A stretch of DNA of 64,000 bases, taken from the NCBI RefSeq assembly GCF_021412565.1, contig NZ_JAKCLJ010000014.1, positions 1-64,000 of the forward strand, written 5' to 3'. Made by a program: the position numbers and the translations under genes. This document shows, piece by piece, positions 9,435-17,543 of the stretch; position 1 is the stretch's first letter; every line of letters begins with the position of its first letter. This DNA is from Shewanella sp. AS1 (lineage in GTDB: Bacteria; Pseudomonadota; Gammaproteobacteria; Enterobacterales; Shewanellaceae). The notes under the pieces were generated by a model, which worked only from the letters and a program-made list of their open reading frames with translations, made no database searches and was not told where the DNA came from.

Positions 9435-9460
9435 AAGACCTCAAATTGAGGTCTTTTTTA
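9435..9460 (+). terminator. Terminator after ccmABCDE
   Basis: A hairpin with AAGACCTC and GAGGTCTT arms and an AAATT loop, followed by T-rich sequence. It ends the ccm operon. Confidence 0.85.
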
Positions 9461-9682
9461 TTGCCCGCAGCCAAACTCCCTCTCAGCCGATAACATCAAT
9501 ATCCGATTAAAAATCCTAACAATTGGATTTTTAGGCAAGAATAAAAGCGTATCTTGCTACCCTAAATTTCCCAGATTAACCATACTCAATCTCGTCCCTA
9601 ATTAGCTATCGTCTGAATGCCAGTAACCAATCGTTTAATTCAAGCGGCTAGCAGTTTTTCAGACCCAACCGAGGAGATAGAG

Positions 9683-10729
9683 ATGCAAACCACAGGATAT
9701 GCGGCACAATCGGCCGACAGCCCACTCAAGCCCTACTCGTATGATTGCCGCTCACTGCGCGATGAAGATGTCGCCATCGAAATTTTATACAGCGGCGTAT
9801 GCCACAGCGATCTGCACACGGCGCGCAACGATTGGGGCTGGACAGTTTACCCCACAGTCCCAGGCCATGAGATAGTCGGACGTGTGATTGAAGTCGGCAG
9901 CAAGGTCAGCAAATATAAAGTCGGCGATCATGTGGCCGTTGGCTGTATGGTCGACAGTTGTCAGGAGTGTCAACACTGCCATAGCGGTGAAGAGCAGTTC
10001 TGCGAAGAGGGCATGACACAAACCTACAACAGCCCGGATAGAATCACCCAGGAGATCACTAAGGGTGGCTACGCTAAACATGTCGTGGTTAGGGAAGAGT
10101 TTGTGCTGGAAGTGCCTGCCAGTCTCGATTTGGCCAAAGTAGCGCCGCTGCTGTGCGCCGGTATCACCACTTACTCGCCACTGCGTACCTGGGACGTGGG
10201 TCCCGGCAGTAAAGTAGGCGTTGTGGGTATGGGTGGCTTAGGTCATATGGCGGTCAAGCTGGCCGTGGCCATGGGCGCCCATGTCACAGTGCTAAGCCGT
10301 TCAGAAGGTAAGCGCCAGGATGCCATGGATCTCAACGCCGATGCATTTCTCATCTCCAGTGACAGCGATGCCATGGCACAGGCCGCTAACCATTTTGATC
10401 TCATCATAGATACTGTTCCGGTCAAACATGATGTGACCCCTTATTTCCCGCTGCTGAAAGTCGACGGCACTATCGCACTTGTCGGTCAGGTCGGTCCTAT
10501 GGCCGAGCTCAACTCTGTGCCTATGCTGCTGGGACGCCGTCGCCTGGCGGGTTCTATCATAGGTGGTATCAAAGAGACTCAAGAGATGCTGGATTTCTGT
10601 GGCCGCTTTAATATACTGCCTGAGGTGGAGATGATCAAGATGGAACAGATCAACGAGGCCTTCGAGCGTCTGGAAAAAGCCGACGTGCACTACCGATTCG
10701 TTATCGATATGCAGGCATCCAATTTCTAG
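9683..10729 (+). CDS. Zinc-dependent NAD(P) alcohol dehydrogenase (YahK/cinnamyl-alcohol type)
   Basis: A 348-residue medium-chain dehydrogenase. Catalytic zinc ligands are C40 (SGVCHSDLH) and H62-E63 (PGHE), with a third Cys in PLLCAGIT. A structural zinc site uses C93, C96, C99 and C107. The nucleotide-binding loop is VGMGGLGHMAVK. This subgroup usually reduces aldehydes with NADPH. I chose the ATG at 9683 because a GAGGAGAT ribosome site sits just before it; a longer reading from 9617 would add 22 residues not typical of the family. An AraC regulator follows and may control it. Confidence 0.9.
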   Translation: MQTTGYAAQSADSPLKPYSYDCRSLRDEDVAIEILYSGVCHSDLHTARNDWGWTVYPTVPGHEIVGRVIEVGSKVSKYKVGDHVAVGCMVDSCQECQHCHSGEEQFCEEGMTQTYNSPDRITQEITKGGYAKHVVVREEFVLEVPASLDLAKVAPLLCAGITTYSPLRTWDVGPGSKVGVVGMGGLGHMAVKLAVAMGAHVTVLSRSEGKRQDAMDLNADAFLISSDSDAMAQAANHFDLIIDTVPVKHDVTPYFPLLKVDGTIALVGQVGPMAELNSVPMLLGRRRLAGSIIGGIKETQEMLDFCGRFNILPEVEMIKMEQINEAFERLEKADVHYRFVIDMQASNF

Positions 10730-10741
10730 TAAGTGCTTTAT

Positions 10742-10769
10742 AAAAGAGGTTCTATGCCGAGCCTCTTTT
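10742..10769 (+). terminator. Probable terminator after the alcohol dehydrogenase
   Basis: AAAAGAGG(T)TC and GAGCCTCTTTT arms form an 11-bp stem (one G-T wobble) with a six-base loop and a short T-rich tail. Confidence 0.65.
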
Positions 10770-10849
10770 ATATACTTATGATTTGCCTTTTTATCCAAAC
10801 TGACAGATAAAATAAACGACTCGCCACCGACGATTTAGAAGTGATGACC

Positions 10850-11752
10850 ATGCCAGACACCAATCCGTTAATCGAAAGCCTAAGCGATCAACTCGCGGCC
10901 AATATCGCCCGCTGGACCCATGGGGTCGAAGAGCTGGATACCGCCATAAATGGTCTCTCCTTCTATCGCCGGGATAATCCGACCGCCTGCTCCGTTTGCG
11001 TGGTTGAGCCCAGTATCGCCTTAGTGGTGCAAGGGTTAAAAAGCATGGCGCTAGGGGATGACGTTTTTGAGTATGATCGTTATCGACTGCTTATCACCTC
11101 GCTGGATCTCCCCGCCCAGATGCAGGTCTTAGAGGCTAAGCAGCAGCAACCTTATTTGGGTCTGGTATTAAAGCTAGACCTAGGCGTGATGAGCGAGCTA
11201 ATGATGCAAACATCCTATCACGCACCGGCCTCATCCAGTAAACGCGGCATGTTACTGGGTTATACCACGCCAGAACTGCTCGATGCCTGTAAACGACTGG
11301 TGGAATTATTAGATGATAAAGATTCAATGCCTGTGCTTGCAGCCCAGATAAAGCGGGAGATCTTCTGGCGGGTACTCAACAGCGAACAGGGCGCACAGCT
11401 GCGCCAAATCGTCGCCGTAGGTGGTCAGGGGCTGCGCATCAATCGCGCCATTAACTGGCTGAAAACCAATTTCGCCACCCAGCACAGCATAGATGCCCTC
11501 GCCGAACTGGCACAGATGAGCAAATCCAGCTTTCATCACCATTTTCGAGAGCTGACGTCCATCAGTCCGCTGCAATATCAGAAACGCCTGAGATTGCTCG
11601 AAGCACGCCGCCTGATGCTAAGTGAAAATATCGATGCCGCCAACGCCGCCTACCGAGTGGGTTACGAGAGCCCCTCCCAATTCTCGCGGGAATACTCGCG
11701 TTTCTTCGGTAATCCACCGAAACGCGATCGCGAACTGATCAGAGAGAGTTAA
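10850..11752 (+). CDS. AraC-family transcriptional regulator
   Basis: About 300 residues: an N-terminal AraC_N-type sensing domain followed by a C-terminal double helix-turn-helix (INWLKTNFATQHSIDALAEL, MSKSSFHHHFRELTS, ANAAYRVGYESPSQFSREYS, RFFGNPPKRDR). It probably senses a small molecule and controls the upstream dehydrogenase, as such pairs are common. Start codons at 10841 (GTG), 10844 and 10850 are all possible; the last has GAAG at suitable spacing. Confidence 0.88.
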   Translation: MPDTNPLIESLSDQLAANIARWTHGVEELDTAINGLSFYRRDNPTACSVCVVEPSIALVVQGLKSMALGDDVFEYDRYRLLITSLDLPAQMQVLEAKQQQPYLGLVLKLDLGVMSELMMQTSYHAPASSSKRGMLLGYTTPELLDACKRLVELLDDKDSMPVLAAQIKREIFWRVLNSEQGAQLRQIVAVGGQGLRINRAINWLKTNFATQHSIDALAELAQMSKSSFHHHFRELTSISPLQYQKRLRLLEARRLMLSENIDAANAAYRVGYESPSQFSREYSRFFGNPPKRDRELIRES

Positions 11753-11783
11753 GATAGGATAACCTGTCTGCAGCTAAGTGCGG

Positions 11784-12161
11784 CTAAGATCGTCGAGAAC
11801 ACCTGACAAACTCAATCGTCATCAAGATCAAGCCGATAAACACTGTGATGGATGCGATGGCGAGTATGGGATCTACGGTTTCCAAGGGGACAAACTTGCC
11901 ATAAAGCAGGAACAGGCCGCTGAGCACCACGACCGAGCCAATCTGATGCACATAAAACTGAACAATGGCTAACTTGGATGTGGAATTATCCAGCCAGAGT
12001 TTATGACATAAACCATAGAGAAATGAGAGCAGAAAACCGATGAGCATAATATGGGCATGGGTGACATATTGACCATGATTATGGGTTGCCGCCATATGTA
12101 TCCCCAGCATCAAACCCAATATGCCATACCCGAACGCGGTTAAGATAAACTTGCGATCCAT
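11784..12161 (-). CDS. Conserved small membrane protein, about four helices
   Basis: A 125-residue protein of unknown function. It has four predicted membrane helices and several histidines in or near them (MAATHNHGQYVTHAHIMLIG, CHKLWLD, FYVHQIG). The H-x-H pattern in hydrophobic sequence is reminiscent of heme- or metal-handling membrane proteins, but I do not recognise a named family. The ATG at 12161 has an AGAGGA ribosome site 6-8 bases upstream; a longer frame exists but lacks one. Confidence 0.7.
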   Translation of the reverse strand: MDRKFILTAFGYGILGLMLGIHMAATHNHGQYVTHAHIMLIGFLLSFLYGLCHKLWLDNSTSKLAIVQFYVHQIGSVVVLSGLFLLYGKFVPLETVDPILAIASITVFIGLILMTIEFVRCSRRS

Positions 12162-12255
12162 AGACAATTCCTCTGCCAAATTGCTATGGATAAGTATAGA
12201 TTGGCTTACAAACAAGCCATAAAAATCTGCATTGGCCAGCCTGCCTGAGCCCCTA

Positions 12256-12801
12256 TCACATCCAGGCATCCAGCTGTATCTTGCCGCCGCCCAGATAACT
12301 AAAAGTCACCTCGGATAACAAACCGCCGGAACCACTGAGAGAAACCAGCGTGTCACAATCTACCCCAGCCGCGCAGCTAAATTCTTTGCCGTAAAAAGCG
12401 TAATTGTTATCCACACGAGTAAAAATAGCGTCCGATAACTCAAGGTTAGAGTAGACATATTCGCTGCCCAAATTGTCTTCAACCTCAGTATCTATGCTTA
12501 TCAGAGTGTAAGCCAGACTGCTGCCATCGGCAGGGGGATTGGCGATTTCAGAGACTTCAACCGTCATGCTGTAGAAGTGACCCCATTGGTAGGTAAAGCC
12601 CTCTATGCTGCCATAAAAATGCATAAAGGCGGTTACAGGGCCAGTTCCCGACACGTCTAAACAGAGCTGATTACCGACTGCAGTGCAAACCGTAGGATTG
12701 CTTAACACACTCAGGGAGAGTGTCTCTGCCTTATCATCGCTGCCGTTACACCCAGTTAATATCGCGCCGCCAAATAACAATACCAATCCATGCTTTAACA
12801 T
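12256..12801 (-). CDS. Hypothetical outer-membrane or periplasmic lipoprotein
   Basis: A 181-residue protein with a lipoprotein signal peptide ending in the lipobox ILTGC, so Cys17 would be lipidated. The mature part is polar, with several cysteines (TVCTAVGNQLCLDVSG, FSCAAGVDCDT) that could form disulfides. No family recognised. I chose the second ATG (12801), because the GGAG overlapping the first ATG is correctly spaced for it. Confidence 0.7.
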   Translation of the reverse strand: MLKHGLVLLFGGAILTGCNGSDDKAETLSLSVLSNPTVCTAVGNQLCLDVSGTGPVTAFMHFYGSIEGFTYQWGHFYSMTVEVSEIANPPADGSSLAYTLISIDTEVEDNLGSEYVYSNLELSDAIFTRVDNNYAFYGKEFSCAAGVDCDTLVSLSGSGGLLSEVTFSYLGGGKIQLDAWM

Positions 12802-13152
12802 ATTTAATCTCTCCATATTTGGCCGACGTCTTAGTGTGAGTCACCCTGCCACGAATTAAGTTAACTTAAGCTAAATTAATAAATTAGACAAATTGTGTCG
12901 CTTAAAGCATAAGCTGACATAGGCTGCTTCCAGCTTTCAATCACTTAGCCAAAAAATGTAGCCATATCCTGACATAAAATATAACCATAAGCTGACAAAT
13001 TAACTCAATCCATAGCAAGCCATGATTTTTACATGTAATTTTCTTACAAGTTTAAAGATATCTGAAGCTAAAGCGGAATTGGACAAAAGCAGTTTTGAAC
13101 TTTAACTTGATGGTGAGCTCATTACCTGTGGTGAGTTTACGTGTAGTTACTT
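12802..13152. other. Gene-free AT-rich spacer
   Basis: No convincing gene. It holds the lipoprotein promoter region, a perfect 14-bp palindrome TTAAGTTAACTTAA (12856-12869) that might be an operator, and several CTGACA-like words. The composition becomes clearly more AT-rich than in the neighbouring housekeeping genes, marking the left edge of an accessory patch. Confidence 0.5.
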
Positions 13153-13218
13153 CTGAGGCACGCTGTAAACCCATCCCTGGGCGCTCCACGATTTCATCCC
13201 TGAAATCGAAGGCCTCAG
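13153..13218 (-). repeat. 66-bp two-hairpin element, copy 1
   Basis: Read on the minus strand: outer arms CTGAGGC and GCCTCAG, hairpin I CGATTTCA-GGGA-TGAAATCG, and hairpin II CCC-AGGGAT-GGG. Both hairpins are capped by CAGGGATG. The outer stem extends outward (GTGTAG pairs with CTACAC). It aligns without gaps to the copies at 15035, 15241 and 15492, but its stems have different, still complementary, sequences. The layout recalls the TwoAYGGAY RNA motif. Confidence 0.75.
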
Positions 13219-13365
13219 CCGCACCTACACTCAGCTATCCATCACACCGATTAAGCCTGCCGAGTATGACTCCAATAATCAGAAGCAAAATAATTTATGG
13301 ACAAAAACGTGTTAGAAAGGCGGCTATATCAAGTAACTTTCGGATTAAAATTTCTATAGGGTAAC

Positions 13366-14423
13366 GGCTTTGTTTCCTAAATCGAATCAACACACAAAGC
13401 TCCCCCTGCTGTTCACATATTAGACAAAATACCGTGTTTCAGGCATACCTAGCTTAGTCAGTTTGTTTAATGCTTTGATCATGGCGTAAGCCTCCCCGAC
13501 TTGAGCATTGTAATTTCTCATGCTCAAGCCGCCGCCGAGCAACTGCTTTATCCGATGCATGGCGGTTTCAGAGATTGAGCGACGATTGTAGCCATAACGT
13601 TTCTTCCACTTTTTATTTGAGCCGTAAAGCTTTTGAAAACTCACGGCTAAATTGCGCGGATGCCCTTGTTCCCAATAGGCTGCACCATCGCGTGGAGGGA
13701 TCAGACTAAAGGCCCGTTTACGGCGGATAACCGTGTGACATTCTCGCGTATCATAGGCACCATCTCCTGAAATCGTATGGATTTTACGGTGGGTTTGTTT
13801 AAGCAAATTTGGCAGCACTTCAGCGTGGGTCACATTCGATAAGCTGAGCTCAGCGGCAATAATCTCATGAGTATGAGTGTCAACGGCAATATGCAGTTTG
13901 CGCCAAACTCGGCGCTTGCCATCCGTACCATGCTTCTTTACTTTCCATTCTCCTTCGCCATAGACTTTTAGTCCTGTGGCATCGATAGCTAAATGCTCAA
14001 TAGTGCCCCTTGTCTTAGTTTTAAAGGAGACGTTAGCCGTCTTAGCGCGTTTGCTGATACAGGTATGATGTGGGCAAACTAATGGTACGTTTGCCAGTTT
14101 AAATACCGAATTGATAAAGCCTTGCAGGGCTCGCAATGGCATAGAAAAAACACGCTTAACCATAAGTGCGGTAGTGATCGCTAAATCACTAAACACAAGT
14201 GGCCGACCTTTTTTGCCTGATCCCGTTGTGGCTTTCCAAGTGGCGATGGCTTCCTCATCAATCCAGAAGGTCAATGAACCACGGTTAATCAAGGCTTGAT
14301 TGTACTGTTTCCAGTTGGTTGTCTTATAGCGAGGCTTTGGCACGGTTGATTAGTAGCTCTGTGAATGATGTCGATCTGATCACTCGCTACAGATTTAGTT
14401 CCGTCGATTTAGGAAACAAAGCC
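13366..14423 (-). mobile_element. IS5-family (IS903 group) insertion sequence
   Basis: 1058 bp bounded by perfect 20-bp inverted repeats, GGCTTTGTTTCCTAAATCGA at 13366-13385 and its complement at 14404-14423. It carries one full-length transposase gene. Element length, repeat sequence (GGCTTTGTT start) and the 307-residue transposase all match IS903. I find no target-site duplication: the nine bases on the left are TAGGGTAAC and on the right TCAATTTTG. The flanks may therefore have been rearranged after insertion. Confidence 0.95.
13420..14343 (-). CDS. IS903-type DDE transposase
   Basis: A 307-residue transposase with the DDE residues in conserved contexts: LAIDATGLKVYGEGEWK, ISGDGAYDTREC and YNRRSISETAMHRIKQL. 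The N-terminal ALINRGSLTFWIDEEAI block is typical of IS903. The reading frame is intact and the terminal repeats are perfect, so the copy may be active or recently active. Confidence 0.96.
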   Translation of the reverse strand: MPKPRYKTTNWKQYNQALINRGSLTFWIDEEAIATWKATTGSGKKGRPLVFSDLAITTALMVKRVFSMPLRALQGFINSVFKLANVPLVCPHHTCISKRAKTANVSFKTKTRGTIEHLAIDATGLKVYGEGEWKVKKHGTDGKRRVWRKLHIAVDTHTHEIIAAELSLSNVTHAEVLPNLLKQTHRKIHTISGDGAYDTRECHTVIRRKRAFSLIPPRDGAAYWEQGHPRNLAVSFQKLYGSNKKWKKRYGYNRRSISETAMHRIKQLLGGGLSMRNYNAQVGEAYAMIKALNKLTKLGMPETRYFV

Positions 14424-14440
14424 TCAATTTTGGTTAAAAA

Positions 14441-14758
14441 TCAACCTTGATTCAACCAGTCAGAATAGAGTTTCTTCAGAATCACTTCATTGTCATCTTT
14501 CGCCTTAAAAAACTTTCTCAGAGAGCTAATTCGAGGAATTAAAATCATCAAAAAGAATATAGCGAGAAGAGGAAAGAATACTTTAATAGAAAATTCCACT
14601 GAGCTTTTTATAGCTGTTTCAGCACTACTGCCGAAAAAGTACTCTTCTAAAAATTCCAAAGCAGCAAACACTAAAGTAAAAATTAATGTTCTCAAGAAGG
14701 TCTTGAAAAAGCTTCTGGGAAAATCAATTAAATAAAAAGCCAACTCACGTTTCGTCAT
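14441..14758 (-). CDS. Hypothetical small membrane protein
   Basis: A 105-residue protein of unknown function with two hydrophobic segments (about FLRTLIFTLVFAALEFLEEY and FPLLAIFFLMILI) and a charged C-terminal tail (FFKAKDDNEVILKKLYSDW). It has lower GC than neighbouring genes and lies just outside the IS right end. The start at 14758 (MTKRELAFYL) is preferred over an upstream ATG that adds 24 residues, but the ribosome site is weak for both. Confidence 0.45.
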   Translation of the reverse strand: MTKRELAFYLIDFPRSFFKTFLRTLIFTLVFAALEFLEEYFFGSSAETAIKSSVEFSIKVFFPLLAIFFLMILIPRISSLRKFFKAKDDNEVILKKLYSDWLNQG

Positions 14759-14973
14759 AATAATCTCGGATTTCTTAGTGCAGTTAACAATATGGATTGG
14801 TTGGTAAACATTTACCCATTCTATCATCAATGGATCGAGAAACCTTGTCGCCTAAACCATCATTTACAATTTCTGGTAAGGCTTGAGAAAATTAGACACT
14901 TTGTAGCATTACTAAAATTAGGTCAACAGTCCAATGCCAAGCTGAGCTAGTTCAGTCATGCGAAGCAAAGAAA

Positions 14974-15160
14974 GGGGCAAATTCTTGTTAGATTGAATAG
15001 CTGAAAGGCTAGTTAATATTGGCATTGTTGATACCAGTGACCTTCTAAAACAAGGATGTTTTAGTAGAGCCCTCAGGGAAGAGTTTATGGCGTGTCACTG
15101 GGGAAACAATGACAATAAACACAGATCGACAATCACTTCCTTACCTCACTTTGGGGCAAA
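14974..15160 (+). repeat. 187-bp direct repeat, copy A
   Basis: Differs from 15431-15617 at only four of 187 positions. Both ends carry GGGGCAAA, part of a longer word (CTTTGGGGCAAA) that recurs at each unit boundary here. The repeat encloses one copy of the 66-bp two-hairpin element. No open reading frame of note lies inside. Confidence 0.9.
15035..15100 (+). repeat. 66-bp two-hairpin element, copy 3a
   Basis: Outer arms CAGTGAC and GTCACTG, hairpin I CTAAAACA-AGGA-TGTTTTAG (15045-15064), and hairpin II CTC-AGGGAA-GAG. The outer stem continues with CATTGTT pairing to AACAATG further out. It aligns without gaps to the copies at 13153 and 15241, with compensatory changes in every stem. Confidence 0.75.
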
Positions 15161-15240
15161 AACCAAGTTAGCTTTTTGATCCATCTTCACACCAATCACG
15201 GTTAAAATCGAAGAGAGACAATAACCAAGTGTAAGCACAC

Positions 15241-15306
15241 TTTTGGCCTTCGAAATCAGGGATGATTTCGCAGAGCCCACAGGGACGTGCTTGTGGCGAG
15301 CCAAAA
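15241..15306 (+). repeat. 66-bp two-hairpin element, copy 2
   Basis: Outer arms TTTTGGC and GCCAAAA, hairpin I CGAAATCA-GGGA-TGATTTCG (15251-15270), and hairpin II CAC-AGGGAC-GTG. The outer stem extends to about 19 bp (15229-15247 with 15300-15318, 17 of 19 paired). It sits in a 278-bp unit between the two 187-bp repeats. Confidence 0.75.
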
Positions 15307-15430
15307 GTGTGTTTGCACATCCCCCGCCGGGCAGGCGTTAGATAGCCATAAGAGTACGAACTAAAATTTACCAAGTAAGAAAAGCAATACTGAAAAATGC
15401 CCTTCCTTCATTTCAAGGTTAACTCACTTT

Positions 15431-15617
15431 GGGGCAAATTCTTGTTAGATTGAATAGCTGAAAGGCTGGTTAATATTGGCATTGTTGGTATCAGTGACCT
15501 TCTAAAACAAGGATGTTTTAGTAGAGCCCTCAGGGAAGAGTTTATGGCGTGTCACTGGGGAAACAATGACAATAAACACAAATCGACAATCACTTCCTTA
15601 CCTCACTTTGGGGCAAA
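15431..15617 (+). repeat. 187-bp direct repeat, copy C
   Basis: Second copy of the repeat at 14974-15160, four substitutions apart. It begins and ends with GGGGCAAA and is followed by two diverged copies of the boundary word (15608-15630 and 15635-15660). Confidence 0.9.
15492..15557 (+). repeat. 66-bp two-hairpin element, copy 3b
   Basis: Lies within the second 187-bp repeat and is identical to copy 3a across these 66 bases. Just outside, one substitution changes the next outward outer-stem pair from C-G to T-G, so pairing is kept. Confidence 0.7.
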
Positions 15618-15800
15618 TACGTGTTACATCTTTTTGGGACAAAAGCGCCTTAGAAAGGCTGTCTTAGGCAAGGATATTTCCATGCTAACGGATTTACTCT
15701 AATCCACAAAATTCGGATTAAATTTTGTATTGAATTATGCAAAAGTCTTTGATGAGGCTCAAAGTTATCTAGTGATGTAGTGGTGATTCAATTCATTACT

Positions 15801-16403
15801 TTACCAAAATCGTCGCATATACCTTAACTCATTTTTGGGCACTGGTTCCCACCGAGTTTTGTTAACAGTTCTGGAATTCTTAATGCAACGGTCTTTAAAT
15901 TCATCATTACTTGATTCTGTTGCTATAGTTTTTTGAGAGTTTATCGCTGTAGATCTGTTTTGATACTCTAATGCTTTTGCATGACTAAAGTACTCATTTA
16001 ACAAAGCTAGGTTTCTCTCATAAAGATGTAGGTTGGAAGGATGTGCCTGAGAATATTTAGCTCTCAACATTGCACTTTTTTCACGATTGATAAGAATCCA
16101 AAGTTCTTTCTTAGATAGGCTGCTTATTTTATTTAAGTCAATTTTAGAGGGAATAAACTCTTTAGAACCTGCGCCTTGTAAACTCCGATTTTGAACAAAT
16201 GAATTTTGTGTAATATCGGGTGGCGTTTTTTCTGATAAAGCCAGATTAACTTTTTTTCTATTTAAGTTGAACCTATGATGGCCTCTAAACCAATAGCCCA
16301 ATATAAAACCAGCAAGTAAGATTGTTAAATGTAACATTTCTTGTTCAAATATATTAAAATAATATTCTAACATACTACTGGGAATGAACACCACTGGCCA
16401 CAT
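15801..16403 (-). CDS. Hypothetical membrane-anchored protein
   Basis: Up to 200 residues, function unknown. One N-terminal hydrophobic helix (LHLTILLAGFILGYWFRG) is followed by a basic, Asn/Ser/Lys-rich soluble region without recognisable motifs, ending RYMRRFW. Strongly AT-rich compared with the rest of the window, so likely acquired. The start is uncertain: ATGs at 16403, 16373 and 16340 are all possible and none has a strong ribosome site. Confidence 0.5.
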   Translation of the reverse strand: MWPVVFIPSSMLEYYFNIFEQEMLHLTILLAGFILGYWFRGHHRFNLNRKKVNLALSEKTPPDITQNSFVQNRSLQGAGSKEFIPSKIDLNKISSLSKKELWILINREKSAMLRAKYSQAHPSNLHLYERNLALLNEYFSHAKALEYQNRSTAINSQKTIATESSNDEFKDRCIKNSRTVNKTRWEPVPKNELRYMRRFW

Positions 16404-16580
16404 TAATCGATGGAAACGGGGTTGTGCTGAAAAGAATTTGGCTCAAATTTAAGCTGAAGAAGACACCAAAAAACTGGGTAACTGTCAGATAAGGCCTGAG
16501 TCTGAACTAGTACAGATTAAGTTCTACAAACCTAATTCATTAAATACTGAATCGCCACTGCTTTACTAGACAGGTTTTTA

Positions 16581-17354
16581 CTACACCATAGCCGCTTTGA
16601 CATAGACATCGAAGCGGTTTTTCTTGGTTTCGATGCGGGTGCTGGGTTTAATTCCGTCGAGATCGTCTGCGTAATCGGGGCGCTTCACCACCACACGTTT
16701 ACTGGCCAAGGCCAGCGCCGGTGTCAGTAGGCCATCGGCATCGAGATCCGCGCCTACCAAGGACTGAAACACCCGCATCTCCTTTTTTACTAGAGCGGAT
16801 TTTTCCCTGTGGGGATACATGGGGTCGAGATAAACCACATCCACCTGCTCACCAATATCGGCCAGATCCGTCAGGCTGGAGCCATGCACCAGAGTCATAC
16901 GCTCGCGCATCCACTCGCCGATATCGCTATCTTGATAGGCCCGGCGCAGTCCATCTTCCAGCAGGGCAGCCACCACAGGATTACGCTCGATCATTGTGAC
17001 TTTGCAGCCGAGACTAGCCAGCACGAAGGCATCGCGGCCAAGGCCTGCTGTGCCATCGACCACAGTGGGATTCACGCCCTGTTTTAAACCGACCGCCTTG
17101 GCGATGGCCTGACCACGGCCACCGCCAAATTTGCGCCTATGAGCCACGGCGCCAGTCACAAAATCCACCCAAATGCCCTTGAGTTTCGGTTCGTCACGCT
17201 TATTGAGCACCAGACAATCTTGCTCAAACACCAGCTCAAACTGAGCGTCTTTATCGAACACCAAACCCCAGCGGGCACAAATGGCCTCTAGCGAGGGAAA
17301 ATGACGATTAAAAAAGATGCCGATGGTCGGCTGCGGGCTGGATGCTGGCTTCAC
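16581..17354 (-). CDS. rsmJ: 16S rRNA m2G1516 methyltransferase RsmJ
   Basis: A 257-residue SAM-dependent methyltransferase of the YhiQ family: conserved [20 protein letters not shown] segment, SAM-binding [19 protein letters not shown] and catalytic [20 protein letters not shown]. It methylates G1516 of 16S rRNA at N2. It is divergent from the other rRNA methylase gene rlmJ; prlC and gor follow within 12 kb, genes that are also grouped with rsmJ and rlmJ in E. coli. Confidence 0.95.
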   Translation of the reverse strand: MKPASSPQPTIGIFFNRHFPSLEAICARWGLVFDKDAQFELVFEQDCLVLNKRDEPKLKGIWVDFVTGAVAHRRKFGGGRGQAIAKAVGLKQGVNPTVVDGTAGLGRDAFVLASLGCKVTMIERNPVVAALLEDGLRRAYQDSDIGEWMRERMTLVHGSSLTDLADIGEQVDVVYLDPMYPHREKSALVKKEMRVFQSLVGADLDADGLLTPALALASKRVVVKRPDYADDLDGIKPSTRIETKKNRFDVYVKAAMV

Positions 17355-17543
17355 GAGTCACTCTGAGTTTAATAAATAACCCGGCTATTATGCCAAATGC
17401 CAGCGGCACTGAACATGGGATTTATTATTCTTCGCCATAGGTAATCGTTGCCGCCTCCTAGGTCAACACCAAAGGCGTTACTCACAGCATAAGTTTGAAT
17501 GGTATAATCCCTTATCTGGCTCTCGCCCATTTTTGGAAACCAC

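Noticed and set aside
12856..12869. 14-bp palindrome TTAAGTTAACTTAA as a regulator site
   Set aside because: It is made only of AT-rich words in an AT-rich spacer and could arise by chance; noted in the spacer entry but not called.
13095..13364. 89-residue open frame on the plus strand
   Set aside because: It runs through the hairpin element and ends at the IS edge; composition is not protein-like and there is no ribosome site.
15168..15374. 68-residue open frame on the minus strand
   Set aside because: It spans the palindromic element copy 2 and is explained by the repeat.
14974..15660. Integron attC cassette array
   Set aside because: Some boundary words contain GTTAG and the elements have variable paired stems, but the matching RYYYAAC core and any integrase or cassette genes are absent. 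The conserved part is the loop, not the outer core sites.
14974..15660. CRISPR array
   Set aside because: Repeat units are 187-278 bp, too long, with no regular short repeat-spacer pattern and no cas genes.
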